64,000 nucleotides of DNA from Blastomussa wellsi (GCA_947652115.1 OX393562.1:33741043-33805042), one strand, 5' to 3'; positions 49,186-60,452 are shown, counted from the first letter of the stretch. Notes: a model not told the origin generated them from the sequence alone. Program-made: numbers and translations.

Positions 49186-52100
49186 GTAAGCTTAAAAGGA
49201 ATTAAACTTCAATTTCAAACTATGACTTTAAGTGAGGAGGAACCTTATGTTGACTTTAAGGCTAGAAAATGCAATAAAACGGTCAAAAGTCCCCACTATG
49301 GGGCGATAACTACTGTCAAATCCCCCACCTATGCCCGCACCCCCCCCACAGGATTTATATTGACAGGTGCATAACAAGAATGGCACCCGCTAGCTAATTG
49401 GTTGAGTCTGAACCTCCCGTTTCCCGTTTCACTGCCAGCTGAAGAAGAATGTTGGCATTAGTTTAATAGTGCATTAACGTTTGATGGTTACAATGTAATC
49501 TGATGCACAGTAACACTACAATGGGAAGAGGTCAAGCCCAATCTCGTACCTCGAGTCTTCGACGAGTGACTCCCAAAAGTTCTGTTACACAATCGATTTT
49601 GATTGGTTTTGAAGACAATAAAATGGTCAGAAGTAAAATACCATGTAGTTCGTTGGTTTGAGCTTTTGAGAGGTGGGCATGCGCAGTTCAGCTGGAAGTC
49701 CGATATTTTCACACTTCAAATCTGATCTATCCAGGGTCGCTTGTTTCCCGAGCAACCCTGGGTACGAGGGTGGGTGAAGCCCAGCAACACTGTGTTGTCA
49801 GTGAATCTCAAGCTTATCTTGACTTCATGCACATGTACCTCTAAAATACACAGTATAAAATTTACAGGTATCCGTTTGTATTATTTTCTTTGCAGGATAT
49901 GCTTCATTCTGCCAAAGTGGAATCCCTTGCTCATTTTGCTACATCTAAGAAAAGGAAGTTCCAGTTTTCAGATTCACTGAAACTTGTGGCTGAACATAGC
50001 TTGCAGACTGGAAATCCACAGTTTTACATCGAGATGTGTAAACTCATTTTAGAACTGCAGCATCTGCTTGGAATGGATGAAAAAGTAGCTGAAACTTGGT
50101 TTGATTATGGTATGTTTCTTTTTGGACAACAAGACTATTCTGGAGCCAAGAATGCCCTTGGAAATTCCATAACTGGATTTATCAGCCTGGGGCATGCTAC
50201 CAACACATTATTCCTTGGCCAGTGTCACTTTCAGATGGGTGTCATTGATAGTCACCTTGGAAACTTTCAAGAAGCTATCGTCTCATTTCAGCTATCGTCT
50301 CAATTTGGAACGGGACACATGTCAACTGCAATTTGCCAGCATTGGCTTGGATATCTGTACCGACAAAGGAAGTGTCTTGAGAAGTCCCTTCAAACTCAAA
50401 GCAGAGCTTTACAAGAGATGGAAAAAGATTCAACAGATGCTACTATGGGGAGCTTCATAAGTGATTCTTGCTTTGAATTAGGATGTGTTTACCATGAGAT
50501 AGGAGACTTCGAAAATGCTGTTAGTTTCCATCAGAAATCTTTGTGCACACGTGAGGAGCAAGTTTCTCATTTCAAACCAAAACTTCAGTCATACATTCAT
50601 CTGGCTGTGGTTCTGTATGATAGAGGTGTAAAGTTCAGCCTGTCTTATGTTGCTAATGAACTGATATTCCAAATTGTTCTTTTGCTTGAAAAGGCTGTGA
50701 CATTGTGTCAAGAACAGTCGCAGAGTGGAAACTTGCGTGAACGATTTCCTGTAATTATGCTGGCACACACAGACCGACTAGAAAGAATCAACGATATTCT
50801 TTCTTTAGCACTTGAACTTTGCAGAAATTTATGTTCAGTATTAGGTGAAAAAGACAAGAAAATGAAACAGAAATTGGAGAAAATAAAGGCTGATTTCAAG
50901 AACTTGCTGAACACAATTGTTGGTGAAAATGCATTGGAAAAATCTCCTGACTTGTTTGATGAAAAAGAGGACAGGTCAGAGTAGTGTTCTTGTTTAATGT
51001 AGTCTGCTTAGCTATGGGTTCAGTTTCATACAAATATGTCAACCAAAAGAAATATTATGTTTCCGTCATACAAGTACAGTAAGCTAGATAGATGTAATGT
51101 TCAACTTGTCATGATCAAGGGATAAAGAAAAAGATCTCAGTCCCCAACAGGGGTGGAAGCCGTTACCCCTCAAACAAGTGCACTCTATCCACTTTATCCA
51201 TTTCATGCTTGGTTCATAAAAAAAATACTATTAATGTTGCATTTTGTTCACCATAAGTCTCTATAGTTCAGTGGATAGACTAAGAGCGTCCATTCATTGT
51301 TTGGAAGGTCATTGCTAATGTACATAATACCTCAGTTACAACCTGTATGATGCTCTTGGAAGTGGTGGTAAATCGTATATGATTTATATATATGGCTTTC
51401 TTTTAATTTTTTTTCTTCACAATGCAGCTTGTTCAGATTGTTAACCACTGTATTCTCTTGCACAGAGATGAGGAGAGTGATGAGCAACAGCTGTCTAATG
51501 AGCAAGAAGAGATGGAGAAAGGTGAGGGGATTGCAGGTATCTAAATATGCATGCTGTGTGTATATGTTGCAGGTAATTTTTTGTTTCAGTTAATTTGATT
51601 TTTAACTACAGTAGGTTAATTTAGTAATTTACACGTACCTCTCATCTCTCTCCCCCTGCTCAACCTTCCTTCCCCCCCAACCTACATGATCTCTTTACCC
51701 TCTAGTATCAGTGCTCTCAGGGTTTGGGAGTATCTTCTCATCTCTCTCCCCCCACTCAGCCTTTCTTCTCCCTCTCCCGTAGTAGTACATGTACCTCTCC
51801 TCTGATCTCTCTCCCCCATACTCAGCCTTCCTTCTCCCCCCCCCAACCTACATGATCTCTCCCACCCCCAGTATCAGTACTCTCAGCGTTTGGGAGAATT
51901 CTTGGAATTCTTCCAAACCCTCTCATGTTTAGATGAGGCTATGTAAACACGGAAAAAGTCCTCTATAACTTAAATGCAGTTATAGATCACAAAGTAGGAA
52001 GATACATTCAACAGCCATACTCTTGTGGAGAATGTTCTTTAGTTTCAAATGCAGTATATTTACTTGTGTTGTTTTACTTGTACATTAGTTCCTCCAGAAA

Positions 52101-55100
52101 TTCTTGCAAGAGGAAAAGTGGCTTTGGAAGCATACAACAAGGCCCTTACTGAAGGGATGACTTGTGTTAGGAGGGTGCCAATAATGTTTATTGGACAAGA
52201 TCGTGCAGGGAAGACAAGCCTAAAGAGATCTTTGACAGGGAAACCTTTCAACAAAGAAGAAGACAGCACTGTAGGAATAGATGTTGATCCATCGCATTTC
52301 AAAGTGTCAACTGAGGTTTGGAAGACAGGGCAGAATATTCCGTCAACGGATTTTGATATTGCCATGTCTTATGAGCACCACGCAGCACGATTGGTCTTTG
52401 AAACTCTGACGGAAGAAGATGATGTCACAGAGGAACAAGTAGTGGAATCTTTTGGGTCAACACACATTCCCTTGGTTGACACAGCCTCGTCAACTGTAGA
52501 CAGTGATTTCCCTCTGGAGCCTTTAAATGTCCCTGGTGTAGAAGGCCATGATTCTGCCAAATTATCTAATAACTTGAACGTTTTAGAAACTATTGAAACG
52601 CAAGCAGATTCTGAGTCTATTCAAGCATCCAGTAATCGTGAACCTGGGCATGTTTCCAATGCATTAACTTATGACAAATATGATCTTACCAATGGCCAGA
52701 AAGACGACTCTCCCCTGGTCGTACCCAAAATGCCAGAAGAGATAGCGACATTGATTGAAAGATTGCTCAGAGAAGTTGATAATGTGGACGACAAAGACGA
52801 CATCTATTCGGTGTTGTGGGATTTTGGTGGTCAATCAGTTTACTATGCAACCCACCCACTTTTCTTGACTGCCAGAGCGATGTTCCTTTTGGTTTACGAC
52901 CTCAGCCGAGATCCACGTGAAAGAGCCGAACCCGTTGTAAAGCAAGGAATGTTCACGAAATTTGAAGACAGCTTTGGCCCGCAAACGAATATGGATTATC
53001 TGGACTTTTGGATGACTTCTGTTGCTTCCCTTTCCAGCCAAGATGGAAACCGTCACATAACTTGTGATGCTGAGGTGTTGCCAGAGAAATTTCCTCCTGT
53101 GTTCCTGGTTTGCACTCATGCTGATACACCTCATGGTGGTGGTGACCCCAGTGCATTAGCTAAGGAGCTATTTGGTTCTCTACAGACCAAACCATACAAA
53201 AGCCATTTGTATGGAGATGTCTTTGCCGTGAATAACACCAAGTCAGGCCTGGAATCTGAGTGTTTAGAAGTCATTCGCTTGAGGAGAGAAGTGCTTGCTG
53301 TTGCTAAGGAGCTACCACAGATGAAAGAAGCCATTCCAATCAAGTGGTTAAATTTCGAAAAGGCACTTCAAGTCATGAGGGAAGAGGGCCACAAATGGAT
53401 TACCCTCGACAACACCAAGCAAGTCGCATTTGAAGTATGCAGTATTGTCGAGGATAAAGAGTTCCAGACGTTGCTGGACTTTTTACATGACCAGAGAATT
53501 TTGATTCATTTTGACGACACGCCACAGTTGAGTAAAATGGTTGTGCTGGACCCTCAATGGCTGATTGACGTGTTCAAGAAGGTGATAACCGTAAAGCCCT
53601 ATTGCCATCAAGAGAAGGAATTTAAAGAACTATGGATCAAGCTTGAGATAACAGGAATCCTGGATGAAAAACTGTTAGAGCATGTTTGGGGCCCTTTGTT
53701 TGACCACAGAGAAACCTCAGAGAGCCTTATTGCAATCATGGAGAAATTCAGCCTACTTTGTCCCTGGCCTTCATCAGATGCTTCACAAAGAAAGCAGTAT
53801 TTGGTGCCATCCATGTTGATGTCTCATCCACCAGAAGCCATCATTAAGCTGGTTGCATCTGCACAAATTCCTTCTCTATTTGTTACATTTGAATCTGGTC
53901 AGGTTCCACCTGGATTGTTTCCCCGGCTGGTGCTGCAGTTTTTTCAGTGGGGTAAAGAAGAATTTTGGAGCCCAGTTAGTCCTCAGTTGTACCACAATTT
54001 TGTTAGATTCTTCATTATTGGAGAAGACGACTGTTCTGTAATCCTTCTGTGCCATTCCTCGTCCATCGAAATAGTTTTCCACAGAGGAAATGTGGGTCTT
54101 GTGTTAGCAGAAAATTTCAAGTCAAAGGTGAATTTGTTTGCGGATGTCAGTCATGACACATTTGATGTGACCTGTACCCGTGCTGTCTGCAGGCAGATGA
54201 GATTGATGCTTGAGTGTATGCGCAAGGAGTTCTGTTGGCTAACGAATATGAGGTATGACCTAAGTGTCATCTGCCCAGTCTGTTGCCAAGGATGTGCAGT
54301 TAGCTACTGTCGCACTCATCGCACTCAGGGTTGCAAGCAAGAGGAATGCTTGCACTTCTGGTCGGAGTCTATGTTACGTGGCAGCAAGGGTGTCATCATG
54401 TGCACCAGGTCTGCTGCCGCCCAGAATCACAAAGTTCCAGTGAAGAAGTTTGCACCATGGTTTGCATCCCTTGGTGAACAGGTACTGGTAGAACAAAAAA
54501 GTACAGTACTACGAAAACCGCGGAAATGGACCTGAATTTTCGTATTACTTCTTCGCCGACTTTTTTTTAAACAAATTCCAGACATTCCTAAGCCTGGCGT
54601 GGTCCGTTGTCTTGTCGCCACCGTTGCTAACAGTTGCCCGCCTGAACCGCGCTACTTGGGACAGAATTCTATTCCGCACTGCAAGAATCATCGCATCGCA
54701 TTACGATTGGGAAGAAAATTCGGCGTGCAACGCAGTCCAAGAGTGTCGCAGTGCAACACACATGGGTGGGTGGGTGTGTAAGGTTGTATTATACCAGCCA
54801 TTTAAATACCCTCAAGTAGAGAGAACACCCAGAACAGAATCCCACAATATTCCACAATCCTGGTTTCTTTACACTTGATATGTTCGTTTCGTCGTTGCAC
54901 TTAACAGTGCCAATTCATTCAATATTTGTGAGCTTATTTGCGATGACGATAAGTTATGCAGTGCGAATAGTAGAACAAAGTGGGTCGGAAAGCAAGACAA
55001 AAATTCAGGTTCGTTCCACGGAGCGTTGGTTTTCGTAGTAGTAAACCTTAAACTTGTAGCTGCTGAATATGTTCTGAGATATCCCAAAAAATCATTTTGA

Positions 55101-57373
55101 TCAAACTCGTCTTTTCTGATTGTATACCACAGCTTGCAGTTGATGAACGTGATGGAAGACTTTTGTCTTCTGAGCAAGGTAGGTTTGCTTGGTTGCTTTG
55201 TGGCAAGCTGTTCTTTTGTAAGACTTATGTGTTTGGGTGCATGAGGCTATGTAAACATCGCAAAAGTTCTCTTGCCAAAAACAACAAAAAGACTTGTGTG
55301 AAAGATTAACAACTAGTCCCATACTGGTGTCAACTGGTCATATCTTTTTTCATTTATTCCCCAAGCTGAAAATTTACCATCTGTTATATTTACCACATTC
55401 GAAATAAGTGTGATAACTTATACATGTAATGGATGGTAAATTTCGAAGCCTAATAGTGCAGTTTGTTCATAAGCTGGTTGTTTTTTCCTGTTTTTCTCTT
55501 CTCCCCGTAGTATAACGTACTGTAGCGTTTCGTAATCATTGCAATTATTAACTAGCGTGCTGTACGTTTTTTTTTGTGTGTGATGTAAAACATTCCTTAC
55601 TCAATAAAAATTAATTTTTAAAAACATGTTTACCACACACATGTTGTTTCGACATTGCTGATCCTAGCAGTGTACAGGGCGCATGTCATATATGAACCTT
55701 GTAAATTGCCTTAGCTTACAAAGAGTTCTCGTAGAACAGTTGGTTAGAGTGCCCGACTGGTATCTTGGACGGCTTCCGTTCGAATCCTATCGGGGAACTC
55801 TTATTTTTTCTTTGTCCCACGCTCGCCTCACAATAGGCCATTACCGAGTTCCCTTGAGCCTCTATTTCAAAGCGAGTCTAAGTGCGAAAGTTTTGTGATG
55901 GTAATAAGTTTTGCTTTCCATATGAATGAAAACTCATTTTCATTACAAAGACTTTGCACTTAGACTCGCCTTGAAATAGAGGCTAAAGGGAACTCGGACA
56001 TGGCCTATTGATCATTTCACCTTTATCAATGAATACTGTTTTTAACTAAATGAGGTAAAAAGCCTATTCTTTTATGTAGAAAGCGAAGAAAAACCGCTAG
56101 CTCTTCCCGGCAAGGTTCTGGAGTCACTTTTGTCACAGTCATGTGATCCCGGGGAGGTTGTTCATCAGCTTAAAGAAACTCTGCATCTGGACGAAGACTC
56201 TCTGAAGACTCCAGAGCCTGGAACCAAAAGATGGATCCGTTGCCTGGCAAGAAAAGCTAAATATTTAAACAGACATGATGTGGTAGAATTTTTGAGGGAA
56301 ATTACACCTGCTGGAAATACTGGTGAGTCTGGCAGTGTTGACTGACATGGCGCGCTGGACGCGTTAACATGGCGCGCTGGACTAGTTTTTACGGAACGCT
56401 TTGTTGCGGCAACACATTGTAGCAATTTGAAGGCAATTCAAAAACCTGCAGCATTTTTGCCCAATTTTGTTGGAGATGATTCGTGTAACACCCTTGTCGC
56501 TGAGCACACGCGTCCCGTTTAATGCATGTTGTTCCAACAATGTTGCATTAAAAGTTGTCTCATGTAACATGGATTAACAATCGGCGCCGAAAATTTACCA
56601 TCTATAATATTTAAAGTTTACTTTTGGAAAAAAGGTCGTTGTACAACGAAATTTAACTGTTTGAAGCTGTTTTTGACTTCTGGCATTTCTGCTTCTTCGT
56701 AATTATTACTAGGCTCAAATCTAGAATCATGAATCTCGAGTCATGTAATATCTACTACCGTAGGTGTACCAAGTGCGAAGTGCCCTCAGGCTGTAGGCTT
56801 TCTTGTATTTGTTCATTGTTAGCCTGTCTTTTTCCCATTATGCTGGATCACCCGTCAAACTTCTATTTTACCTGGCCGTTTGTTCCTACAGGTCCTCTAT
56901 TGCATGAACACCTTGATGTTCGAAATATGCCAGTGTCCCAGAGAAGGGAAGTTACAATTGACTTGAGTAGTAAGTGCTGATCATAATTTTGAATTTATCT
57001 TTATAACAAGTCTACATATTTATAATTATTATAGTCATTGTTTAAAAGTTCAAAAGATAAAAAATGTGTTTTGAATTTCGCGCACACGTTTTGGTTAGCT
57101 TCTCTTTCGGCAAGGAAGCTGCGCTTTCGTGATTTTTGTCACGGAGACACAATTACAAGATTTGTTGTTGTTCTTATAGGTGGGGATGAATGGAAGGTGG
57201 TTGCTGAGAGGCTGGGCTTGACTCCACGGGAGATTCGTTTCCTTGACAATAGAACTCTGAACCCATGTGATGCTGCGCTGGCTTTCATTGCAAATCAGAG
57301 GCCCACAAGTGTGGGTGGCCTGTACGATGTGTTAAACGACTGTGACTTGCCTATGATAGCTGATCTTCTGTGA
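48676..57373 (+). CDS. Bcl-2/TPR/Roc-COR/death-domain fusion protein
   Basis: Eight exons (48676-49185, 49896-50974, 51466-51521, 52089-54481, 55133-55178, 56080-56322, 56892-56969, 57180-57373) have matching phases and GT-AG borders: 4,599 nt, 1,532 residues. Approximate order: Bcl-2-like domain 1-185; TPR repeats 190-420; coiled coil 480-520; Roc GTPase P-loop GQDRAGKT at 584-591, acidic insert, DFGGQ near 793, CTHAD near 889; COR about 960-1250; Cys/His cluster about 1276-1305; helical segment 1362-1442; death domain about 1465-1532. Bcl-2 domains govern mitochondrial apoptosis, Roc-COR proteins are GTP switches, and death domains recruit adaptors or caspases. One chain holding all three suggests a signalling switch for cell death; the function is inferred. 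An in-frame ATG at 48616 is an alternative start. Confidence 0.85.
49896..50974 (+). CDS. Exon 2: end of BH2 and TPR repeats
   Basis: Starts [10 protein letters not shown], which continues BH2 as canonical family members do with DAF. Then come helical 34-residue-type repeats: [39 protein letters not shown] and [19 protein letters not shown] show the W/L-G-Y and A-F pattern of TPRs. A Lys-rich coiled coil ([20 protein letters not shown]) follows. TPRs bind peptide partners. No membrane anchor is present. Confidence 0.85.
51466..51521 (+). CDS. Exon 3: short acidic linker
   Basis: Nineteen residues rich in Glu ([18 protein letters not shown]). It enters in phase 2 and leaves in phase 1, joining exons 2 and 4 in frame. 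A second in-phase donor 15 bases later (51536) would add five residues. Confidence 0.65.
51634..51900. repeat. Pyrimidine-rich tandem duplication in intron 3
   Basis: Blocks of ACCTCTCATCTCTCTCCCCC, CAACCTACATGATCTCT and AGTATCAGTGCTCTCAG are repeated two to three times with small changes. The high C/T content lies upstream of the exon 4 acceptor. Confidence 0.75.
52089..54481 (+). CDS. Exon 4: Roc GTPase, COR domain, Cys/His cluster
   Basis: A single 2.4-kb exon. P-loop [14 protein letters not shown], then about 190 residues rich in Asp, Glu, Ser and Thr, then [17 protein letters not shown] (G3), VYDLSRDP and VCTHADTP (G4, the THxD of Roc domains). COR follows with [16 protein letters not shown] and KQYLVPSML. 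The end has [20 protein letters not shown] then [10 protein letters not shown], a possible metal site. It ends CAG|GTACTG in phase 0. Confidence 0.9.
55133..55178 (+). CDS. Exon 5: linker
   Basis: Fifteen residues ([15 protein letters not shown]). It enters in phase 0 and leaves in phase 1 at CAAG|GTAGGT. It links the Cys/His cluster to the helical segment. No domain. Confidence 0.7.
55722..55801 (+). repeat. tRNA-like SINE head
   Basis: AGAGTTC and GAACTCT form a perfect 7-bp end stem. An A-box-like AACAGTTGGTTAGAG and a B box GTTCGAATCC are present, but anticodon and T stems do not pair. I read it as a tRNA-derived repeat in intron 5 of the fusion gene. Confidence 0.5.
55831..56010. mobile_element. 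MITE in intron 5 of the fusion gene
   Basis: The left arm CAATAGGCCATTACCGAGTT and the inverted right arm AACTCGGACATGGCCTATTG continue inward through CCTCTATTTCAA and GACTAAG-type inverted copies, about 60 bp per arm. It ends 70 bases before exon 6. Confidence 0.75.
56080..56322 (+). CDS. Exon 6: helical, possibly death-fold segment
   Basis: Eighty-one residues in phase 1 at both ends. [24 protein letters not shown] and [20 protein letters not shown] followed by EFLREI look like successive amphipathic helices; the last resembles the final helices of death-fold domains. The sequence is not clear enough to choose between death, CARD or DED. Confidence 0.7.
56892..57373 (+). CDS. Exons 7-8: C-terminal death domain
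   Basis: Exon 7 (56892-56969) gives VTIDLSS at its end. Exon 8 (57180-57373) gives [20 protein letters not shown], then [10 protein letters not shown], then [17 protein letters not shown] and TGA. The W-x-x-V-A-x-x-L-G-L core, the mid helix and the closing D-L-P-x-x-A-D-L-L are the death-domain pattern. An AATAAA at 57800-57805 gives a 3' UTR of about 430 bases. Confidence 0.88.
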
Positions 57374-58179
57374 TAAAAACCATTAGAAGTGATACCGTTA
57401 TAAATTGAGAACGTTGTTTTATTTCCAAATGAGGGAAGAATTGTGTGTCTTTGTACGTGACTTGTTTTGGAACTTTTTTAAAAGCGTTGACTACGGAATA
57501 TTAGGACGACGACCGGAAGACAAATTGTCACATTTGCGTGCAATGCGCATGTCAATATTTGTCAATTAGTTTATGTTTCGTCGACGAAGCAATCAGCAAT
57601 ATATATGACTAAATTCCGACAATTGTTAATTAACTCCGACACGGCATTCATGTAAAACAGGCTTTAATGTAGTTGACTTTTCTTTAATGGTTAGCATATT
57701 TTAACTATAGAAGCTAAATCCGTGTACATAGTCTTTCACAATAAGTTGCAGCTTTTTTATATATTAAATTGTTAATGCCTGATGTATTTACCGTGTTTAA
57801 ATAAAGATGATGATGATAGATAAGGAATAAAATAATCGATTTTTTAGTTAATTCTTCTTGGAACAAACTTGCATACACGTTGATGCACGAAGTATAGACG
57901 GGCTTTTAAACCTTAGCATGACTGCCTCGCGCCCGAGTGCATTGTTGAGTGATTATAACCATGCGGTAATTTTTTAGAACATGAGAGAAGTGCAAAGAGA
58001 AGCACGAAGCCTTCTCTAGTATTCTTAAATATTCTCAAGTTCTTGGATAACTCAACAATGTACGAAGGCAAGTTCTTTTATAAAATGTTAAAAAAAATTG
58101 CGCGCTCACCGGGACAATTCTCTAATGCGGACACGTTTGCATTACGGGCAATTTCCTATGTGCCGACAAAATTCTTGTG
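57374..58179. other. 3' flank of the fusion gene
   Basis: It holds the presumed 3' UTR and the AATAAA signal at 57800-57805. A short GAT repeat follows at about 57806-57816. No coding exon is supported. Confidence 0.5.
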
Positions 58180-58465
58180 GGAGGCGCGGTGGCCTATGGT
58201 TAGTGTGCTGGGCTCCGGATCGGGCGGTCTTGGTTCGAGTCCCTGGCCGGGGCGCTGCGTTATTCTTGGGTAAGACGCTACTTTCACAGTGCCTCTCCTC
58301 GCCCAGGTGTATAAATTGAACCGGCCAATTTACTGCTGGGGATAACCCTGCGATGGACTAGCATCCCATCCAGGGGGGAGTAGAAATACTCTCTGTCGCT
58401 TCATGCTTCAGAAACCGGGATAAGCTACAGCCTGATGGGCCACTAGGCCCGACTGCAGAATGCAT
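58180..58465 (+). repeat. tRNA-derived SINE, nearly full length
   Basis: Head with GGTGGCCTATGGTTAGTGTG (A box) and GGTTCGAGTCCC (B box). Body with TTCTTGGGTAAGACGCTAC, CAGTGCCTCTCCTCGCCCAG, GGGGATAACCCTGCGATGGA, CTAGCATCCCATCCAGG and CAGCCTGATGGGCC. Fragments of the same family occur at 17885 and, reversed, near 5100. Confidence 0.8.
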
Positions 58466-59016
58466 ACCTTTACGACAAAATTCTTACATTTTTTCTTGAA
58501 AAAGAAATCGCTCTATTCTCTTCTTGCACAAATCCCATAGTACACCTCTTTTACCTCCCCAAAATTTTACATAATCATTGTTTTCAATTTCTCCTGGGAC
58601 ATGAAAATGTCCCAAGGGAAATCTAAAACAATGCCTATGCTAATTTTTTGGGTGGTAGAAGTGGAGTATTATGGGATTGTGCAAGTAGAGAATAATACGG
58701 ACACAAACTTAACCTCGTTATTAAGGTCACGCGAATGCTAAGGTAATGATCACTGCCCCCGCTAATTATTATATGGGAAAAAATATTAAAAATAGTAAAC
58801 AAACCATGGTGATAAACATTCAAAAAAACGAATATTTACTCGACCTGGTGTTTCGTATGCTAGACGCTAGACTACATACATTTTCAAAAGTAACGGTTAA
58901 AATAATCCAACCGTATACGGTCAGCCTTTCTGTGTTAAACTTTTTATACTTAAAACGGGGGGGGTCTGGCTGGGGTTTGGCTGGGGCGGTGTGGTTGCGC
59001 CTCGTGGACGACGCAG

Positions 59017-59275
59017 GCTAGACCCTTTGTCCTCCGCAGAGGCTACCTAATAAGATCCAATTATGCTAGAGGGGGTGCGCGGGAGGGCCCGCGTGGGACG
59101 ATGGGAAGAGCGAAATGCCTGGAGCCCGCGTCGCTTCTCTCTTCCCCTTCCCAGCGTTCCCCGCGCACTTTCCTTTCCCTTCTCCCCAGGCTCCACGCGC
59201 TTACTTTTCACCTCTCTCCATTTCCCTTAGTACGAAAAAACGAAAGAGCCCTCTGCGGAGGAGAGATGGCTAGAC
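59017..59275. mobile_element. MITE with CCTCTGCGGAGGA ends
   Basis: CTAGACCCTTTGTCCTCCGC on the left faces CTCTGCGGAGGAGAGATGGC on the right as imperfect inverted repeats. The interior is rich in CTTCCC. No coding capacity is seen. Confidence 0.6.
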
Positions 59276-59276
59276 G

Positions 59277-59383
59277 GTAGTCACTGGAAGGGATAGATCA
59301 GGAGGCCCTTGACATTTCATGACCTTTTATATAAAGTAACGAAATGCCAAGGACCTCCTGGTCTATCCCTTACAGCGACTACC
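59277..59383. repeat. Long hairpin directly after the MITE
   Basis: Arms of about 42 bp, GGAAGGGATAGATCAGGAGG and GCCAAGGACCTCCTGGTCTA among them, with a loop of about 20 bases. It abuts the previous element, so it may be a second insertion. Confidence 0.65.
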
Positions 59384-59920
59384 CACTACATATGGTTGCA
59401 CGAAAAACGTCCCCGGTTTGGTTGCAGTTAGTTCCACTTGGATTTGCTTGCGGTTATGTTTAATTTTTGGGGATAGTTCGCAGTTCTCTAGAACCTCTGG
59501 TTTTCACTGTCACGCTATCAAAAACTAACTTCGAAACAATTCAACTACAGAAGCTTAGAATTTCAGCGAGTGATGATAAATAAATAAAAAATTTCCCCAA
59601 GTCTCAGGCCTGTGCGGTGTCCCGTTCTCGAGTTATTTTCCGCCATATTTATGTCCTTCCGAGGGGTACAAATATGGCCGCCGTGATGCACGCGAAACCA
59701 TCTGGAATTCAATTGTGCTATATTAGCGACTACTTTTGGCTCATGAGCTATTATACTTACACATAAACACCACTTATTATATCTGAAATGTTAAAACATC
59801 TGAAAATCGAAAGGATAGGCTTTTTCTAAACAACACAGTTTTGTCACGGTTCTCAGCTTGATGGCCAAGAACTAAAATATTCAAGATGATCTGTTTTCAA
59901 AACGAAGGGTACTATCGAGC

Positions 59921-60088
59921 TGAAAATACTTTGCTGTTGTTGTGGAAGCAAGGACGTGGATCTCAGGCAACATATGCGGCTTTAGAAGCAGGATTATGCC
60001 ATAGTGTTGTTCTGCGGAGGGACTTGGCAGAAAAGTACTATTATGACCAAGCTATGCCTCAAGAAAACGATTTCATGGGATAAAAATA
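59921..60088 (+). pseudogene. Partial copy of the death-domain gene at 62.3 kb
   Basis: These 168 bases repeat 62448-62615 with a few changes (LLLLWKQGRGSQATYAALEA onward to the stop). The upstream part is unrelated, so only the second half of the death domain is here. An ATG at 59886 puts it in an open frame of 65 codons by chance or by a captured start. It is probably a broken duplicate. Confidence 0.75.
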
Positions 60089-60452
60089 TATTTTTAGTTA
60101 GTCTTAAACCTAGTGGCACTGAAAATTTAGCAGGCCTAGCGAATTTTGATTCAGAATTTGATGACGTCACATGAAAACCAAGAATTGTTTTAGGGCTAGG
60201 GTCCATTGTTGCTGTTGTTTGTGATTTTTTCAGCCAATATTGTGGGACCTTGTAAAGAGCTGCGTACCGCCCCTATTATGGTTTGGCTGACACTGAAAAA
60301 GTTGCAAAATTGGGGTTATTGCAGCTGGCGCTATGATAGTGTAGTAGGTAGGCGTATGCTTCTTGAATCGTGTGTACCCATATTAAAATATCTTCTTCTT
60401 TGTTTGAATTTTAAAAAACTAAGTGTCTTCTTTAGTCTTCTTTATTACATTT

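Noticed and set aside
55722..55801. Possible functional tRNA gene
   Set aside because: Only the 7-bp end stem, an A-box-like and a B-box sequence are good; the anticodon and T stems do not pair, so I call it a SINE head.
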